Part shown: piece by piece, positions 47,928-57,854 of the stretch
How the letters are laid out: each line of letters begins with the position of its first letter
Position numbering within the stretch: position 1 is the stretch's first letter
Source of the DNA: Drechslerella dactyloides
Taxonomy: Eukaryota; Ascomycota; Orbiliomycetes; Orbiliales; Orbiliaceae
Length of the DNA stretch: 64,000 nucleotides
Direction of reading: 5' to 3'
Assembly (NCBI GenBank): GCA_020064725.1
Contig: JAGTWJ010000003.1
Coordinates: 1,550,001 to 1,614,000, forward strand
Made by a program: the position numbers and the translations under genes
The notes under the pieces: model-generated
What the model was told of the DNA's origin: nothing
The model's input: the letters and a program-made list of their open reading frames with translations, nothing else
The model's database searches: none

Positions 47928-47966
47928 GAAGGCATCCAACGGCTGGCCCCGAGACTAGAAGGCATC
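47928..47966 (+). repeat. 18-bp dispersed motif (copy D) between 9-bp direct repeats
   Basis: GGCTGGCCCCGAGACTAG at 47941-47958 is identical to 2223-2240. It is flanked by GAAGGCATC at 47928-47936 and at 47958-47966. An inserted or excised element would leave this kind of arrangement, but the inner segment is only 21 bp. Confidence 0.5.
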
Positions 47967-48326
47967 AAGTGTTCACACGGTAATGCGATTATGATATTGC
48001 AAACCGGCAGTAGAAGCCTAGCGTAACAGCTCTGTTATTTGTAGTGCAACCCCAGAACGAGCGTATATGTGGCAATCTGTAGCATGTAGACGGGATTCTT
48101 ACCAGTTGTCGTGATGAGGATATGAGCTAGCGGACCCGGAGCGGTGAATTCGCATCAGATTGTGTTGTCGTAGTGTGACTGCGCCGTTTGATTCCTGAAT
48201 ATTTCCCCACAAGGTAACCCTCGTCGCACAAACCTTCCATTTCAACGACACCTTCCAGACACCGACACACACCATACGCCACAGTCAACAATCTCACGAT
48301 AGAACAACCACCACGGCATCATCAAC

Positions 48327-51300
48327 ATGACTTCGATCGGCGAAGGTGACGAGCAAGAGTCTGCTCAAACCTCCCCAGACTCCTCTGCTGTTATTGATGA
48401 AGCGTTCCCCGACTCTTCGGCCATCGAAGACGACGCGATCGACATAACCCCCGGCCTTGACATCGAACACGAGGTCGAGCCTCGACTGGGTATCAAGCGA
48501 GGCGCCAAGATCTCGATACCTTTCGGTCCCGCGCAAGGCCCATCAGCAGCAAACCAAGCTAAGAACCAACCGCCTCCAAACTCGCAGAGTTTACGCATAG
48601 ATACTGCTGTCACCGACAGGGAAGGAGAAAATGGCTTCGCGCCGGATTCCCTTAGCTTGTCGCAGCTCAAGAAGCTGGTGACTGAGATGCCAAAGCAGAA
48701 GGTTCGGGTATCAACGCTCTGTTAATTGATTCTAAGATGCGAGCTAATGAAATCAGCAAGTCGAGTACGCCTTCAAGTATGCGGATACAGACACTTTACA
48801 GAACGAGATTGAAGAGTGGTTCCCGTACACCGACTACGAGAGACAGCTTGTCCTTGCGTGCAAGCGCCAGTTCCAGCGAATATACACCGAAGGTCGGTCA
48901 CGTACGCCAACGATTATAGGAGTATACTAACGCGTCTCGTTTAGTTCCCTGGACGCGATCTTCTGTTTTGCGCCGAAAGAAATGTCTGAATAGGCTAGTT
49001 GAATATGTTGAGTCGTCCTCACAAGAGCAGAGAGTCGACGCGCTCCTCTCAATATGCTACATCGCGCAGGGAGTTTATGGTGAAACCCGATCGACGGAAC
49101 ACCAGCTCCATTGGATCAAAGAAAATTGTAAACTGTTGCGTCAGACATCAATCCTCGATCCTTTGTGGAGCTTGATACGGATGAGGATATCGAGAGAATG
49201 GGACGACAGAGAACCACATGAGGATGACATGGCCCGACAGGTCGACCGTAGAGAGCTACGATTTTGTCTAACGATCCTCTACCTCATGCTGGAGACTGGG
49301 AGGGATGACGAACGATTCTGTGAAGAAGTCGGTATGTGTCAGAACTGCCATCTAACTGTTACGCTTTAGCTGATGTTGCGGATTATAGCTGGCCTGGAGC
49401 CGAATATCTCGATTTTCCTGATCGAGAATGTCGCGAAGCTTCGATGGGAAGACGCACCGGGCGTTCCGCTACTATCTGTAAGTCTGAGGGATAGATATTT
49501 GGGTCGCTATCAGGAAGGCTGACAGCCTAGCTTCTCTTGTTGCTCTGGAAAATTCTACTCTGCATCCTAGGAACAAGCGAGCAGCTGCGCAAAACAAAGG
49601 GGTTACGAATCGCTCTTACTGAGGGAGCTTATGAGGATGGGCCTCCGACGACGAAAGACCAACCAGCTGAGTTGCCTAGGAAGACAACGCGCATCAAGCC
49701 TGAGGGTCTTCCCAAAGAGAAGGACGTCGGAGAATTGGAGTCGTCCAGCTTGACTAGCCTCTCCTCTTACTCCAAAATCACAGCATCCCCCCTGGACTAT
49801 CATAACTTCCGCCAAGAGCTACTCCACAAATACCCTGCGTACAATGCTCCAGCTGTCCCGAGCTTTGTAACAAAGTCTCTAGTTGCGAGCCCAAATGGAG
49901 AACTCGCTCCGCCTACTGTCTTGACCGCCTCAACAACCCCATCCATCCTTAATCAACCCGTTCATATTGCAACCCCGGCGCCGTCACCGCCTCCCTCCCC
50001 GGTTGCTGGGAAGGGCGGCAAAAAGCACAATTATCAAACCAACAACAATTTTCCATTCTTATACCCCCCTACCGCACTCGGCGGATGGAAAGACGGATGG
50101 GCCAATATGAATTCTAATGACGTTGGTGTGCCGACCAGTATCCGAGAAGGTGGTGATCTTTTTCGATCGAGAGTTAGAGTCAGCCCAGCCCTGCAACAAC
50201 TGGCAGAAGAGAAGGAACGCTTCCTAAAATCCGAAAGAGGATGGACGGGAGTTGAGTCTGAAATCAGGACAGACACCGAGAAGATCCGTTATACACCGGA
50301 CAAGTTCAAAGATAAGCAGAAGGAGATCCAGATTCTGGAGCGAGTTGACAGCATTTACGTAAGTGGTCCCTTAGTACGTATATCCATTCATAATTGACAA
50401 TTCTCGTAGCGTGACGCACTTCCATTCTTGCAATCATTCGTCATCGTCCTCTTGAAAATCACATTAGCCAATATGTCGATTGCCAACCCTCCAGTTCCAC
50501 AGAACAGCAGCACTGTCGGCGACAAGAAAGATGACGAAGCTGGTAACGTTGGGATATTAGGTGATGCTCTTGAACTAGATGGGGTTGCCTTTATGAGCAT
50601 GGAGGAGCTCGACAAGCTGCGGAACAAAGAGATCATGAGCAAAGTTACCGGATGCCTCTTTCTTACTTTGCTAAAATGGTTCAGAGTTTCTCGTAAGGAC
50701 TCATTCCCATATGCCAATTTGCCGCCATAACTTCTATCTAACGTTTGTGGTAGATGTCCTAAAATTCGAATATCTCTCACAACTGCTACTGGATTCAAAC
50801 TTCTTGCCCCTAATGCTCAAGATATATAGCCACCAAGAAGTCACCGCTTCGGTCGCGACAATCGCCGACAAGAAGGATTTTTCGTAAGTATCGCCGATAC
50901 TAGCCATTTTGGACCCTTCTAATACTGTTTCTAGATACTTTCAATTCTGCTCGAGAAACTCTGCCAGACAACATACAGTACCTGTACCTCAACCCCGGAA
51001 TATCGTGCAGTCTGACTCATCCGATGATGCAGTCCCTCCCCCAATAATGAGAATCCGCCGAGTGAACACCGAGCCTGAACCATCCTTGACGCAGAAAGTA
51101 GAGAATAGTGATGAGCCAACGATCATTACGGAGTTCTCTTGGCGAAACTTCTTCACTACTATCAACTTTCTCCGTGTCATGCAGAAAGTTTGCAAGAGCA
51201 AACCTCATCGGAACCTAATGTTGGTACAGTATAAGAGCAGTGCTATATTAAGGAAACCGTTGAAGGTCCCGCAAGATGAAATGAGGTTGTATTCCCTGAA

Positions 51301-51779
51301 ACTGTTCAAAGGGCAAGTTCCGTTCTGCGGTCGCAAGTGGAGACAGAGTAAGTAGGCGCATCTAGGTAATTACGTGATAACCCTGGCTGATATCGGATAG
51401 GTAATATGAGAGTTATTACATCTATCTATCTATATTGTCGACCTGAGTTACGAGACGACTGGCTTGCTGCTCAGGATGTTGATAGCGACGTCGAAGAAGC
51501 AATGGTAAGTACGCTGTAATATGGCGGCTATGAGCTCATGCTAACTCAATTGTATAGCCGCAAGAGCAAGCCCTTAGAGGCTTGACCCACTTTTACAACC
51601 TTCACCATTATCCCCAGTCGATGACATTGATGGGCTTCGACCCGAATCTTCTGGCGGACGAGAGAAACTTCTTCACACGAGAACTGGAGAAAATTGACTG
51701 GGGCCCGACAATGGCTGATCAGGATCTCGAGGGCGATGAAATGGTTTGGGACGGACCACCTCTCTTCCAGCCGTCGTAG
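48327..51779 (+). CDS. far11: STRIPAK subunit Far11/STRIP (HAM-2, PRO22 homologue)
   Basis: Ten exons: 48327-48701, 48757-48892, 48945-49331, 49389-49477, 49531-50358, 50410-50692, 50754-50883, 50935-51347, 51401-51504, 51558-51779, coding for 988 residues to the first stop. The layout is N1221 domain (from about residue 110, WFPYTDYERQLVLACKR) then a Pro/Ser/Thr-rich linker, then DUF3402 (VDSIYRDALPFLQSFVIVLL onward). The family scaffolds PP2A, striatin and kinases in the STRIPAK complex. In filamentous fungi it is needed for hyphal fusion and fruiting bodies (HAM-2, PRO22); in yeast it acts in TORC2 and pheromone arrest (Far11). Directly after TAG the same frame stays open for 111 codons (see the separate entry). 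Confidence 0.9.
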
Positions 51780-52115
51780 AACGAAGGCGAGAAGCAGAGG
51801 CCCCCCAAAGAGCCTCGAGGCGTTGTCGCCAGGCTGAAGGAGCGACGAAAAAATCGTGCCAAGACCTCTAGTAAGGCGGCCAAGTCCCCCGACGTCCAAG
51901 CTAGGGCCTTTGCGAAAGGGGGGCCAAACGAGTTTGAACATCTGCAAACCTTCGGGGAATGGCAGATGAAGCAGCTGTCGGACCCAGCGCAAGCCCGCGA
52001 GACCGTGCATGAGGCGTCAAGGAGACGACGGGCGAGAAGGCCTGTTGAGCGGGAAAATAAGGAAACGGACAACGCCCTTGAGCAGAACGGGGGACAGAGC
52101 AGCAAGCTCGATTGA
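51780..52115 (+). other. In-frame coding-like extension after the FAR11 stop
   Basis: From 51780 the FAR11 frame is open for 111 codons to TGA at 52113-52115. The translation is hydrophilic and rich in Lys, Arg, Glu and Ala, as expected of a scaffold-protein tail, and not like typical 3' UTR. A 96-nt stretch from donor-like GTAGAA (51776) to acceptor-like CTCTAG (51871) would remove the TAG and keep the frame. Readthrough, alternative splicing, a point mutation or a chance open frame are all possible. Confidence 0.5.
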
Positions 52116-53707
52116 CCGGAAGTCCGAGTAAGGAGGGATGCAGCACTTTTCGCATTTGCGTGATTCTGAACTTGTCTCGGAGATAATTATTGTCGTGGGG
52201 GATGATGCTAGAGTCCGGATGTCCTCTTTATGTACACTATTATTCCCTTCTCACCTCTATTGACCCAACGTCGCTCCATAGACAGATCCATCGGCCATCG
52301 CATTCTGAATCCATAGATCCCGTTTCCTAATACTCCGCGTGTATCAAATGCATGTGTCCGTCTGTGTATCAACTTCCGCCTTTCTAATATCACCACTCAA
52401 TGGCAGTATATAATGCTCTACATGCATCGGCGTAGGTGGGTAAAAGCTTGAATCGCATGCTGTTTTTTATGCATAGACCTAGAGTTAATATGGGTATTCA
52501 GAGGACCCTTTTTTCCTGCGCAGAAATGCCAAAATTTCTGCGCAATCATCTATTTATAAAATATCAAATTTTGGTAATTGCTCAGCGGTGTCTATTGCTA
52601 TACACAGAAACTTATCCAACTTTCTACACTCCCAGGACTTTTACATGCAGATTTTGGCAGTTTCTACACTTTCTGCGGTTTTCTGCAGGGTATAGCTGCA
52701 TATTTTCATTATATACTGAAAAGCACAGAAACCAGATCAACACGCAGAAATCAGATCAACATAAAAAATTTCTGCGGTTTCTGCGTTTTATTTCTGCGCG
52801 GTCTGAATACCCATAATTCCGTAGCACCAAAAGTACCTGCACTCCATCGTCATGATTGTAAAAATTTTAGTCTCGCAGACCAACCCCATCTATTAGAGCC
52901 GTGTGGTTTCATGCTATTTAAAGACCGAGGATTCCTCTCAAAGTTTGCTTTCTCCCTCAGCTCATCCGCACAAATTGCAAAAAATATATTCGCAGAAGGC
53001 GCAAAAATTGATCTACAACAGTCAGAATTCGTGTCCCGTCACCGATGACACTACTACTTGACCGATACGAGGCTTGTGTAAGGCAGAGCGGACGGGATAC
53101 CCAATTTTCCTCGTTCTGTGGTCGTAGATGTAAGGAGCTCCTTCGCAAGATTATATCAATTAGAAAAGTTTAACCGAGATCGCAGGGAAAATTTAGTGCC
53201 AAGAACAAGGTTCCGCGTTCTGATCGAGACCCCCATTTTGATCGAGTAATGGGGTGTAAGTAGCTGTACTGGTACGGTGGAGGCCTGAGCTAACTAGTAT
53301 GCATGCGTTTTAGCTTGTACAATTGTGGGATATCGATAGTTATAGTACGTGCCCATATATTGATATTCGATATCCGCATATCCGCTCGAAGTGAACCTTG
53401 CACTGCACTCGAGGCTGAGAGTTTACTAGGTTGAATGTAAACGCGTATACATATACGGTGATATGTATTCGCAAGGTGCGCAAGCTTCAGTCCATAATAG
53501 CTATACGAAGAACACATTCCGACTATGTTTGACCGCTATGATATAATAAATTCTACTCGCTTTTAGCTGCTGTCTAAAAGCCCGTACCCTAATAATCCAA
53601 AGTCCAACTCCCATGTCCCCTCTATCACATTTAAACAAGTCTCGTTAGTATCTATTTCTAGTTGGCAGTTCATATGACGCCCCAGCCTTTCCCATAAGGT
53701 AGCAAAT
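52116..53707. other. Intergenic with MITE between FAR11 and the protease-like gene
   Basis: About 1.6 kb. The MITE at 52491-52813 accounts for a fifth of it. The rest is AT-rich with no supported gene. ORFs at 52436-53048 run through the MITE and are not called. Confidence 0.5.
52491..52813 (+). mobile_element. Non-autonomous DNA transposon (MITE), 323 bp
   Basis: Perfect 12-bp terminal inverted repeats TGGGTATTCAGA (52491-52502) and TCTGAATACCCA (52802-52813) are flanked by TA on both sides (52489-52490 and 52814-52815). This fits a TA target duplication as made by Tc1/mariner-type transposases. Inside both ends is GCGCAGAAAT in inverted orientation, and the interior has at least eight more GCAGAAA/TTTCTGC-like copies on both strands. 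No transposase frame is present, so it would depend on an element elsewhere in the genome. It sits about 375 bp past the FAR11 extension. Confidence 0.8.
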
Positions 53708-55426
53708 CTAGTTTGCGATATGCCCTGAATCAATGCTAGTTTCTGTATTATCAGGTTCTTTTACTAACTCCCATCCTCCATCTACCAGAAAACCGACATC
53801 AGCAAAGTAATGCGTCATATTGTCAGATGATCCAAAAAGTCCCAAGCAGACTCCGTTCAATGGGCCATTCATCAGTTGAACCGGCGATCCGCGTATGCCG
53901 GGAGCAGTGGTGGAGCTCTCCAGCCGAAGACTCCCAACCGCAACGCCCCCTCGGTAGCTTACCATTCTCTCGAGCTCCTGCATATCAACGCCTAGTCTGA
54001 AGTCATCGTGGAGGTTGTATGCTTCTCTGAGCTTCAGCTGCCGACCCGTGAGCATGAAGTGTTGGAGCCCGGTAGTAATGCTGTCGCACTCAACCCAGTT
54101 AGGCCCCTCATTCGGAGGCTGCTCAATTAAACTGGTAGGTGGACCTGCTTCGAAATAATTTGAGTTCGTATACTCTACTCCGGATGCAAGCTCGAAAAGA
54201 CAGATATCACTTTCGGGAAATCTGTGCTTGATTGTTCCAATCTTTCTCTCTCCATGGAAAACTTCGTCAGATGGGAAGGTACTGTTAGACCCCGTAACAC
54301 AGAACTGACCGGTGGCCTTATTTCTAAGGAGGAGTCCAGCTGTGCTGGATCTAGTCTTGTCGTGAAGCATGATACCAGGATGAAGAGTCGGCCAGTAGTC
54401 AGTATCGTCGCGTATTTTATTGCCAATGAACTCGGTCATGCGTCTTTGTGATTCCGGAGAGAGATCTCGAGTTGGGCCTGAGTCTTCCGTCTTATACTGC
54501 GCGAATATGCCACCAACCCTGCTAGGGTATTTATACCCGAGATTGAGACTGGTCAAGGTGAAGGTGAGTCTGTTGTATGAGAACTCCACCCCTATAGCGT
54601 TCGGGATTCCTCCCACCATTCTCAGCAAATCGCCATCTCCTGGACATTTAAAGCAATCCACATCCCGAGGTAAGGAGTCCTGAGTGCGTGGCAGGCCATA
54701 GTAGATAGTTCTGTATCCGGCTGCATCGTAAAATGTATTGACATTCTCGACGCAGACTGTTGGAAACCATCCGATCCGGGCTGGTGCGTTCGAGGGAGGC
54801 CCATGGGGGCACTCAAGCACGATCCACGGGAAAACTAAATGCGCCATAGAGATTTGTGGAAAATCCCGGATGAGATCTTGACGGGCCTCCGATGGTAGAC
54901 ATGTGGTCTCTCCATATCCACAAATATCTGGCGAGAGATACGATGGCACTCTGGCCGCTGTTGGCGGTTCTGCGTCGTTTGTAGAAGGTGATATATTTGA
55001 TCTTAACGGTCTGCTACTCGGCGAGAGATTGTGAAGCGACAGCCGCCGCGGTGATAAGAAGACGGCTGGGCGGACCTTTTGGGGCGATGAACTCGAACTT
55101 TCCATGACGGGGGTTCGATAACTATTTGTGCTTGGGATTTGAGCTATTAGCATTATGGGTCTTGGCATGAATACGATATCGCGAAGTTGATTACAATAAA
55201 GAGTTAGAGACGAACCTTTCAAGCCAGTCAGGCGTAATGGATGATATTGTACGATCTCGTTAGAGCCTGAGGCTGGCCGGCACGATGATATGAGAGCTGC
55301 GGCAGTGGTTAGGATGCCGGGTTGGAGGAGCTTGTTGTTGAAGGACGGATGGTGGAGTGGTGGACATCGAGCGAGGATGCGAAGGTGAGAAGCACGTAAA
55401 TGATGAATCGACGCTGGTGGCCGCAA
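53708..55426 (-). CDS. Trypsin-like-fold hypothetical protein, probably catalytically defective
   Basis: An open frame of 572 codons on the minus strand. The true start is uncertain: Met at 55426, or an internal Met such as the one at 55105 before SSSSSPQKVRPAVF, is possible, and a 5' intron cannot be excluded. The C-terminal 250 residues look like the chymotrypsin-like fold known in many uncharacterised Pezizomycotina proteins. GLLLRNKATGQFCVTGSN lies where the catalytic His would be, the Asp is in PESDICLFEL, and the Ser in GIRGSPV. The His position seems to be Asn. The N-terminal third is Ser/Pro-rich. No signal peptide. Function unknown. Divergent from the F-box gene across a GTCTCG-rich promoter. 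Confidence 0.6.
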   Translation of the reverse strand: MRPPASIHHLRASHLRILARCPPLHHPSFNNKLLQPGILTTAAALISSCRPASGSNEIVQYHPLRLTGLKGSSLTLYCNQLRDIVFMPRPIMLIAQIPSTNSYRTPVMESSSSSPQKVRPAVFLSPRRLSLHNLSPSSRPLRSNISPSTNDAEPPTAARVPSYLSPDICGYGETTCLPSEARQDLIRDFPQISMAHLVFPWIVLECPHGPPSNAPARIGWFPTVCVENVNTFYDAAGYRTIYYGLPRTQDSLPRDVDCFKCPGDGDLLRMVGGIPNAIGVEFSYNRLTFTLTSLNLGYKYPSRVGGIFAQYKTEDSGPTRDLSPESQRRMTEFIGNKIRDDTDYWPTLHPGIMLHDKTRSSTAGLLLRNKATGQFCVTGSNSTFPSDEVFHGERKIGTIKHRFPESDICLFELASGVEYTNSNYFEAGPPTSLIEQPPNEGPNWVECDSITTGLQHFMLTGRQLKLREAYNLHDDFRLGVDMQELERMVSYRGGVAVGSLRLESSTTAPGIRGSPVQLMNGPLNGVCLGLFGSSDNMTHYFADVGFLVDGGWELVKEPDNTETSIDSGHIAN

Positions 55427-56190
55427 GATTTGATGGGAGGCTGTAATGGGTGTTAAGTTAAATATTATGAGTCAAGAGCGCTATTGAGTGGACAAGAGTT
55501 TAAATTCATACTATTATTGTTATTTGATGCTTGAAATCTGGCAGATGTTGCTTTCGCGACTGTCAAGGGTTGTGTGGCTTTGAGGCGCGCAACAACACCA
55601 CATGTTGTTACACCGTGGTCTCGAGACTACACCGTCGACTGTCATGATGGCCCCACTGCACTTGGATCCGTTAGTCTCGGGTATCACAAATATGTTCCGA
55701 AACTGAAGGCGGGTGGCCTCGTATATACATCCGTCTCGAGACCGGGATGCCATCCCCAACTGCAGCTCTCTGTTGTAGTAGGTAGTCTCGGCTGCAGGCT
55801 GTTGTATCACTGGTGCCAGTTCCGAGACTAGGTTGTTCTGTGCCACTTGTACATGTTGCGTAACGTCAAGTATTATTTTGGCAGCCTCGCACTCGCCCTA
55901 AACATATAGTGCCTGAAGTTGTAAAGGGGGTGTTGACGCGCGTCAGGGTCAAGGTATATACGTATATAAAGTATCGATTCAAGCGTCTGCTCCCATCAAC
56001 GGACATGAACTTTTAATAAATCCACTTTTCGAACTCGATCGATATACTCAAAAGATATTAAAGGTCGGGTCATTCTACCACCGAGTTTTGGCAACAATCT
56101 TTCAACCAGGGGATATATTCCGTCCGTATGCCTATTGTGCATCGTACTAAAAATCTAATAGTTGCCACTTTCCAGCTTCTATACATATAA
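55427..56190. promoter_or_regulatory. Divergent promoter with a GTCTCG array
   Basis: About 760 bp between the protease-like and F-box genes. Five GTCTCG or CGAGAC cores lie at 55618, 55674, 55733, 55795 and 55823 (last reversed), with the first three gaps being 56, 59 and 62 bp. Two are full palindromes (GTCTCGAGAC at 55618-55627 and 55733-55742). TATATAAAG at about 55963-55971 could be the F-box gene's TATA box. A 108-codon minus-strand ORF runs through the array but is not supported. Confidence 0.5.
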
Positions 56191-57282
56191 ATGATGGTGG
56201 ACAACAGCCAGTCTCGACAACGATCGTCCTCCTGTCGAATTCTGTCTCTGCCAACGGAGGTCCAACTTATGATCTTTTCCTACGTTACCAAAATCGAAGA
56301 CCAAGCAGCCGCGAGCGTCACTTGCACCTTCTGGAACACTCTACTCACCTCCATTTCTCACCAGAAGGATCACTATACAACCGTCACCTTCTGCGAGCTA
56401 GGCAAGGAAAAATCTCTCAGATTCCACTCGCTGCTCCGGCCAAACGACGCTTGGTTAGGCTGCAAGGTCCTCAACGGCGGAATAACAAGCATAAGCCTGA
56501 ACCGCTTTCCAATACGGGATCGCAAATGCGCATGCATAGCAAGCTTTCCTAGTTGTAAAATCTTCTGCCCTGGTTGTGGGAATCGCTATGGGCTTTGGGC
56601 ACTGTCTGCGGATGACCGGGACTACACAGATTTATGCAGACCCAGCATCATCACGTTCAACATCTCACATAGCAGCCTCCTCGACGAGCCTTTCACCTCT
56701 CCACATTCGGATAGCAACGGCCTTGTCGAAGAACCTACAGAGCAATATGATATAGGGGTGGATGGGTTCCTGGAGCTCCCCCCCTTCATTCTCGAGCACT
56801 GTACGAAAACCGACGGCTTCCAAGTCTGTCTGCATAGTAAACACAAATATGATTCCGTGCCGCCATTTCGCATCATCCGACTGATTGAACATGAAGAAGA
56901 AATCTGCAACCTGACGTTACGTGAACTGCTATCAACGATCATAACCCAACTCAGAGGAACCTTCACCGAAAAAGATATTCCCGCAAATGTTGAGCAGGAG
57001 CTTTTGTTCGACCTGTCCAAAACTGAGCCTGTCTCCCCCTTGAAAATTCCCAGCGGCGCTGGCAAATCAAAGTTTTGTTCCCAATGGAGTACATCAGATA
57101 TCAATTTCCCACGCGGCGAACCGGAAACCGAGCTGCAAGAAATCGGTCGAATCGATATCCAGATACAAGCTGAACAGAGACAGTCGAACCAAGCATGGAC
57201 ATATATCCAGGGTTCTACAGCGCCTGGCATCGAGGGTTTCATCGAGGGATTCCATAGGCAACGAGCTTGTAGATTAATTTAA
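56191..57282 (+). CDS. F-box domain protein
   Basis: A single 363-residue frame. Residues about 17-52 form an F-box: ILSLPTEVQLMIFSYVTKIE then AASVTCTFWNTLL, with the Leu-Pro and Trp positions that contact Skp1. A cysteine-rich stretch (CACIASFPSCKIFCPGCGN, about residues 112-130) follows, possibly a small zinc site. The remainder shows no repeats that I recognise. F-box proteins recruit substrates to SCF ubiquitin ligases; the target here is unknown. It is short and species-specific in style, like the large, fast-evolving F-box sets of filamentous fungi. No introns were found. Confidence 0.7.
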   Translation: MMVDNSQSRQRSSSCRILSLPTEVQLMIFSYVTKIEDQAAASVTCTFWNTLLTSISHQKDHYTTVTFCELGKEKSLRFHSLLRPNDAWLGCKVLNGGITSISLNRFPIRDRKCACIASFPSCKIFCPGCGNRYGLWALSADDRDYTDLCRPSIITFNISHSSLLDEPFTSPHSDSNGLVEEPTEQYDIGVDGFLELPPFILEHCTKTDGFQVCLHSKHKYDSVPPFRIIRLIEHEEEICNLTLRELLSTIITQLRGTFTEKDIPANVEQELLFDLSKTEPVSPLKIPSGAGKSKFCSQWSTSDINFPRGEPETELQEIGRIDIQIQAEQRQSNQAWTYIQGSTAPGIEGFIEGFHRQRACRLI

Positions 57283-57854
57283 ATTCTGTGGGTCATGCGC
57301 AAGACATGATAGAACCCTGCACAATTAATCTCGTTGATAACTCTCGCGCTCAAATCCGAATGTATATAAGCATACATGCGAATAGTTGCATGGTTTCTTA
57401 AGTTTGTATCGTGTCCGTCAAGTTCGATATTTGCTGCGAATGTCACTGCTATAGCTAGGTTTGTCTGAATTCCGTCAATTAGCATTCTATTTCTAGCACA
57501 CGTCTTCCGCCTCCTCTCAACGCCGTAAAGAGATTCCCGCGCTATGTATACATGAATTAAATGAGGTTGCCGCGTGAAAACTCCATAACGATGCAAGGTA
57601 ATGCGCGCAAAACAATATCAAGATGATAAGTTTAGTATCTATCACACGCCGTGACTCTCTTGCCCCGTACTAATAGTGTAAGTGGAGCGAAAACACAAAA
57701 AAAATTAAAAATTAGAACAGAAACATAAAAGAAAGGAACGAACAGAAATTACCGCCTGAAAGGCCTACCACCCCCTCCTCCGCTTCCGCGCTGCTCGCTT
57801 CTCCTCCGACACATCCTCATTTCGGGCCTCGGATCCGGATGCTGCAGAGCACCC
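57283..57854. other. Intergenic between convergent F-box and DUF3684 genes
   Basis: About 570 bp, AT-rich in the middle, with A-runs near 57697-57735. It should hold two 3' UTRs. The minus-strand ORF at 57279-57596 has no family features. Confidence 0.45.

Larger units (their letters stand above)
46973..48326. other. Intergenic between the permease and FAR11
   Basis: About 1.35 kb. It starts with three tandem 11-bp units in the likely permease 3' UTR and contains the 18-bp dispersed motif at 47941. Opposed ORFs across 47027-47592 have no support. The last 150 bp is the FAR11 promoter and 5' UTR. Confidence 0.45.

Noticed and set aside
55520..55846. 108-codon minus-strand ORF through the GTCTCG array
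   Set aside because: Cysteine cluster and motif-derived residues look imposed by the repeats; no promoter or homologous family; kept only as part of the array description.
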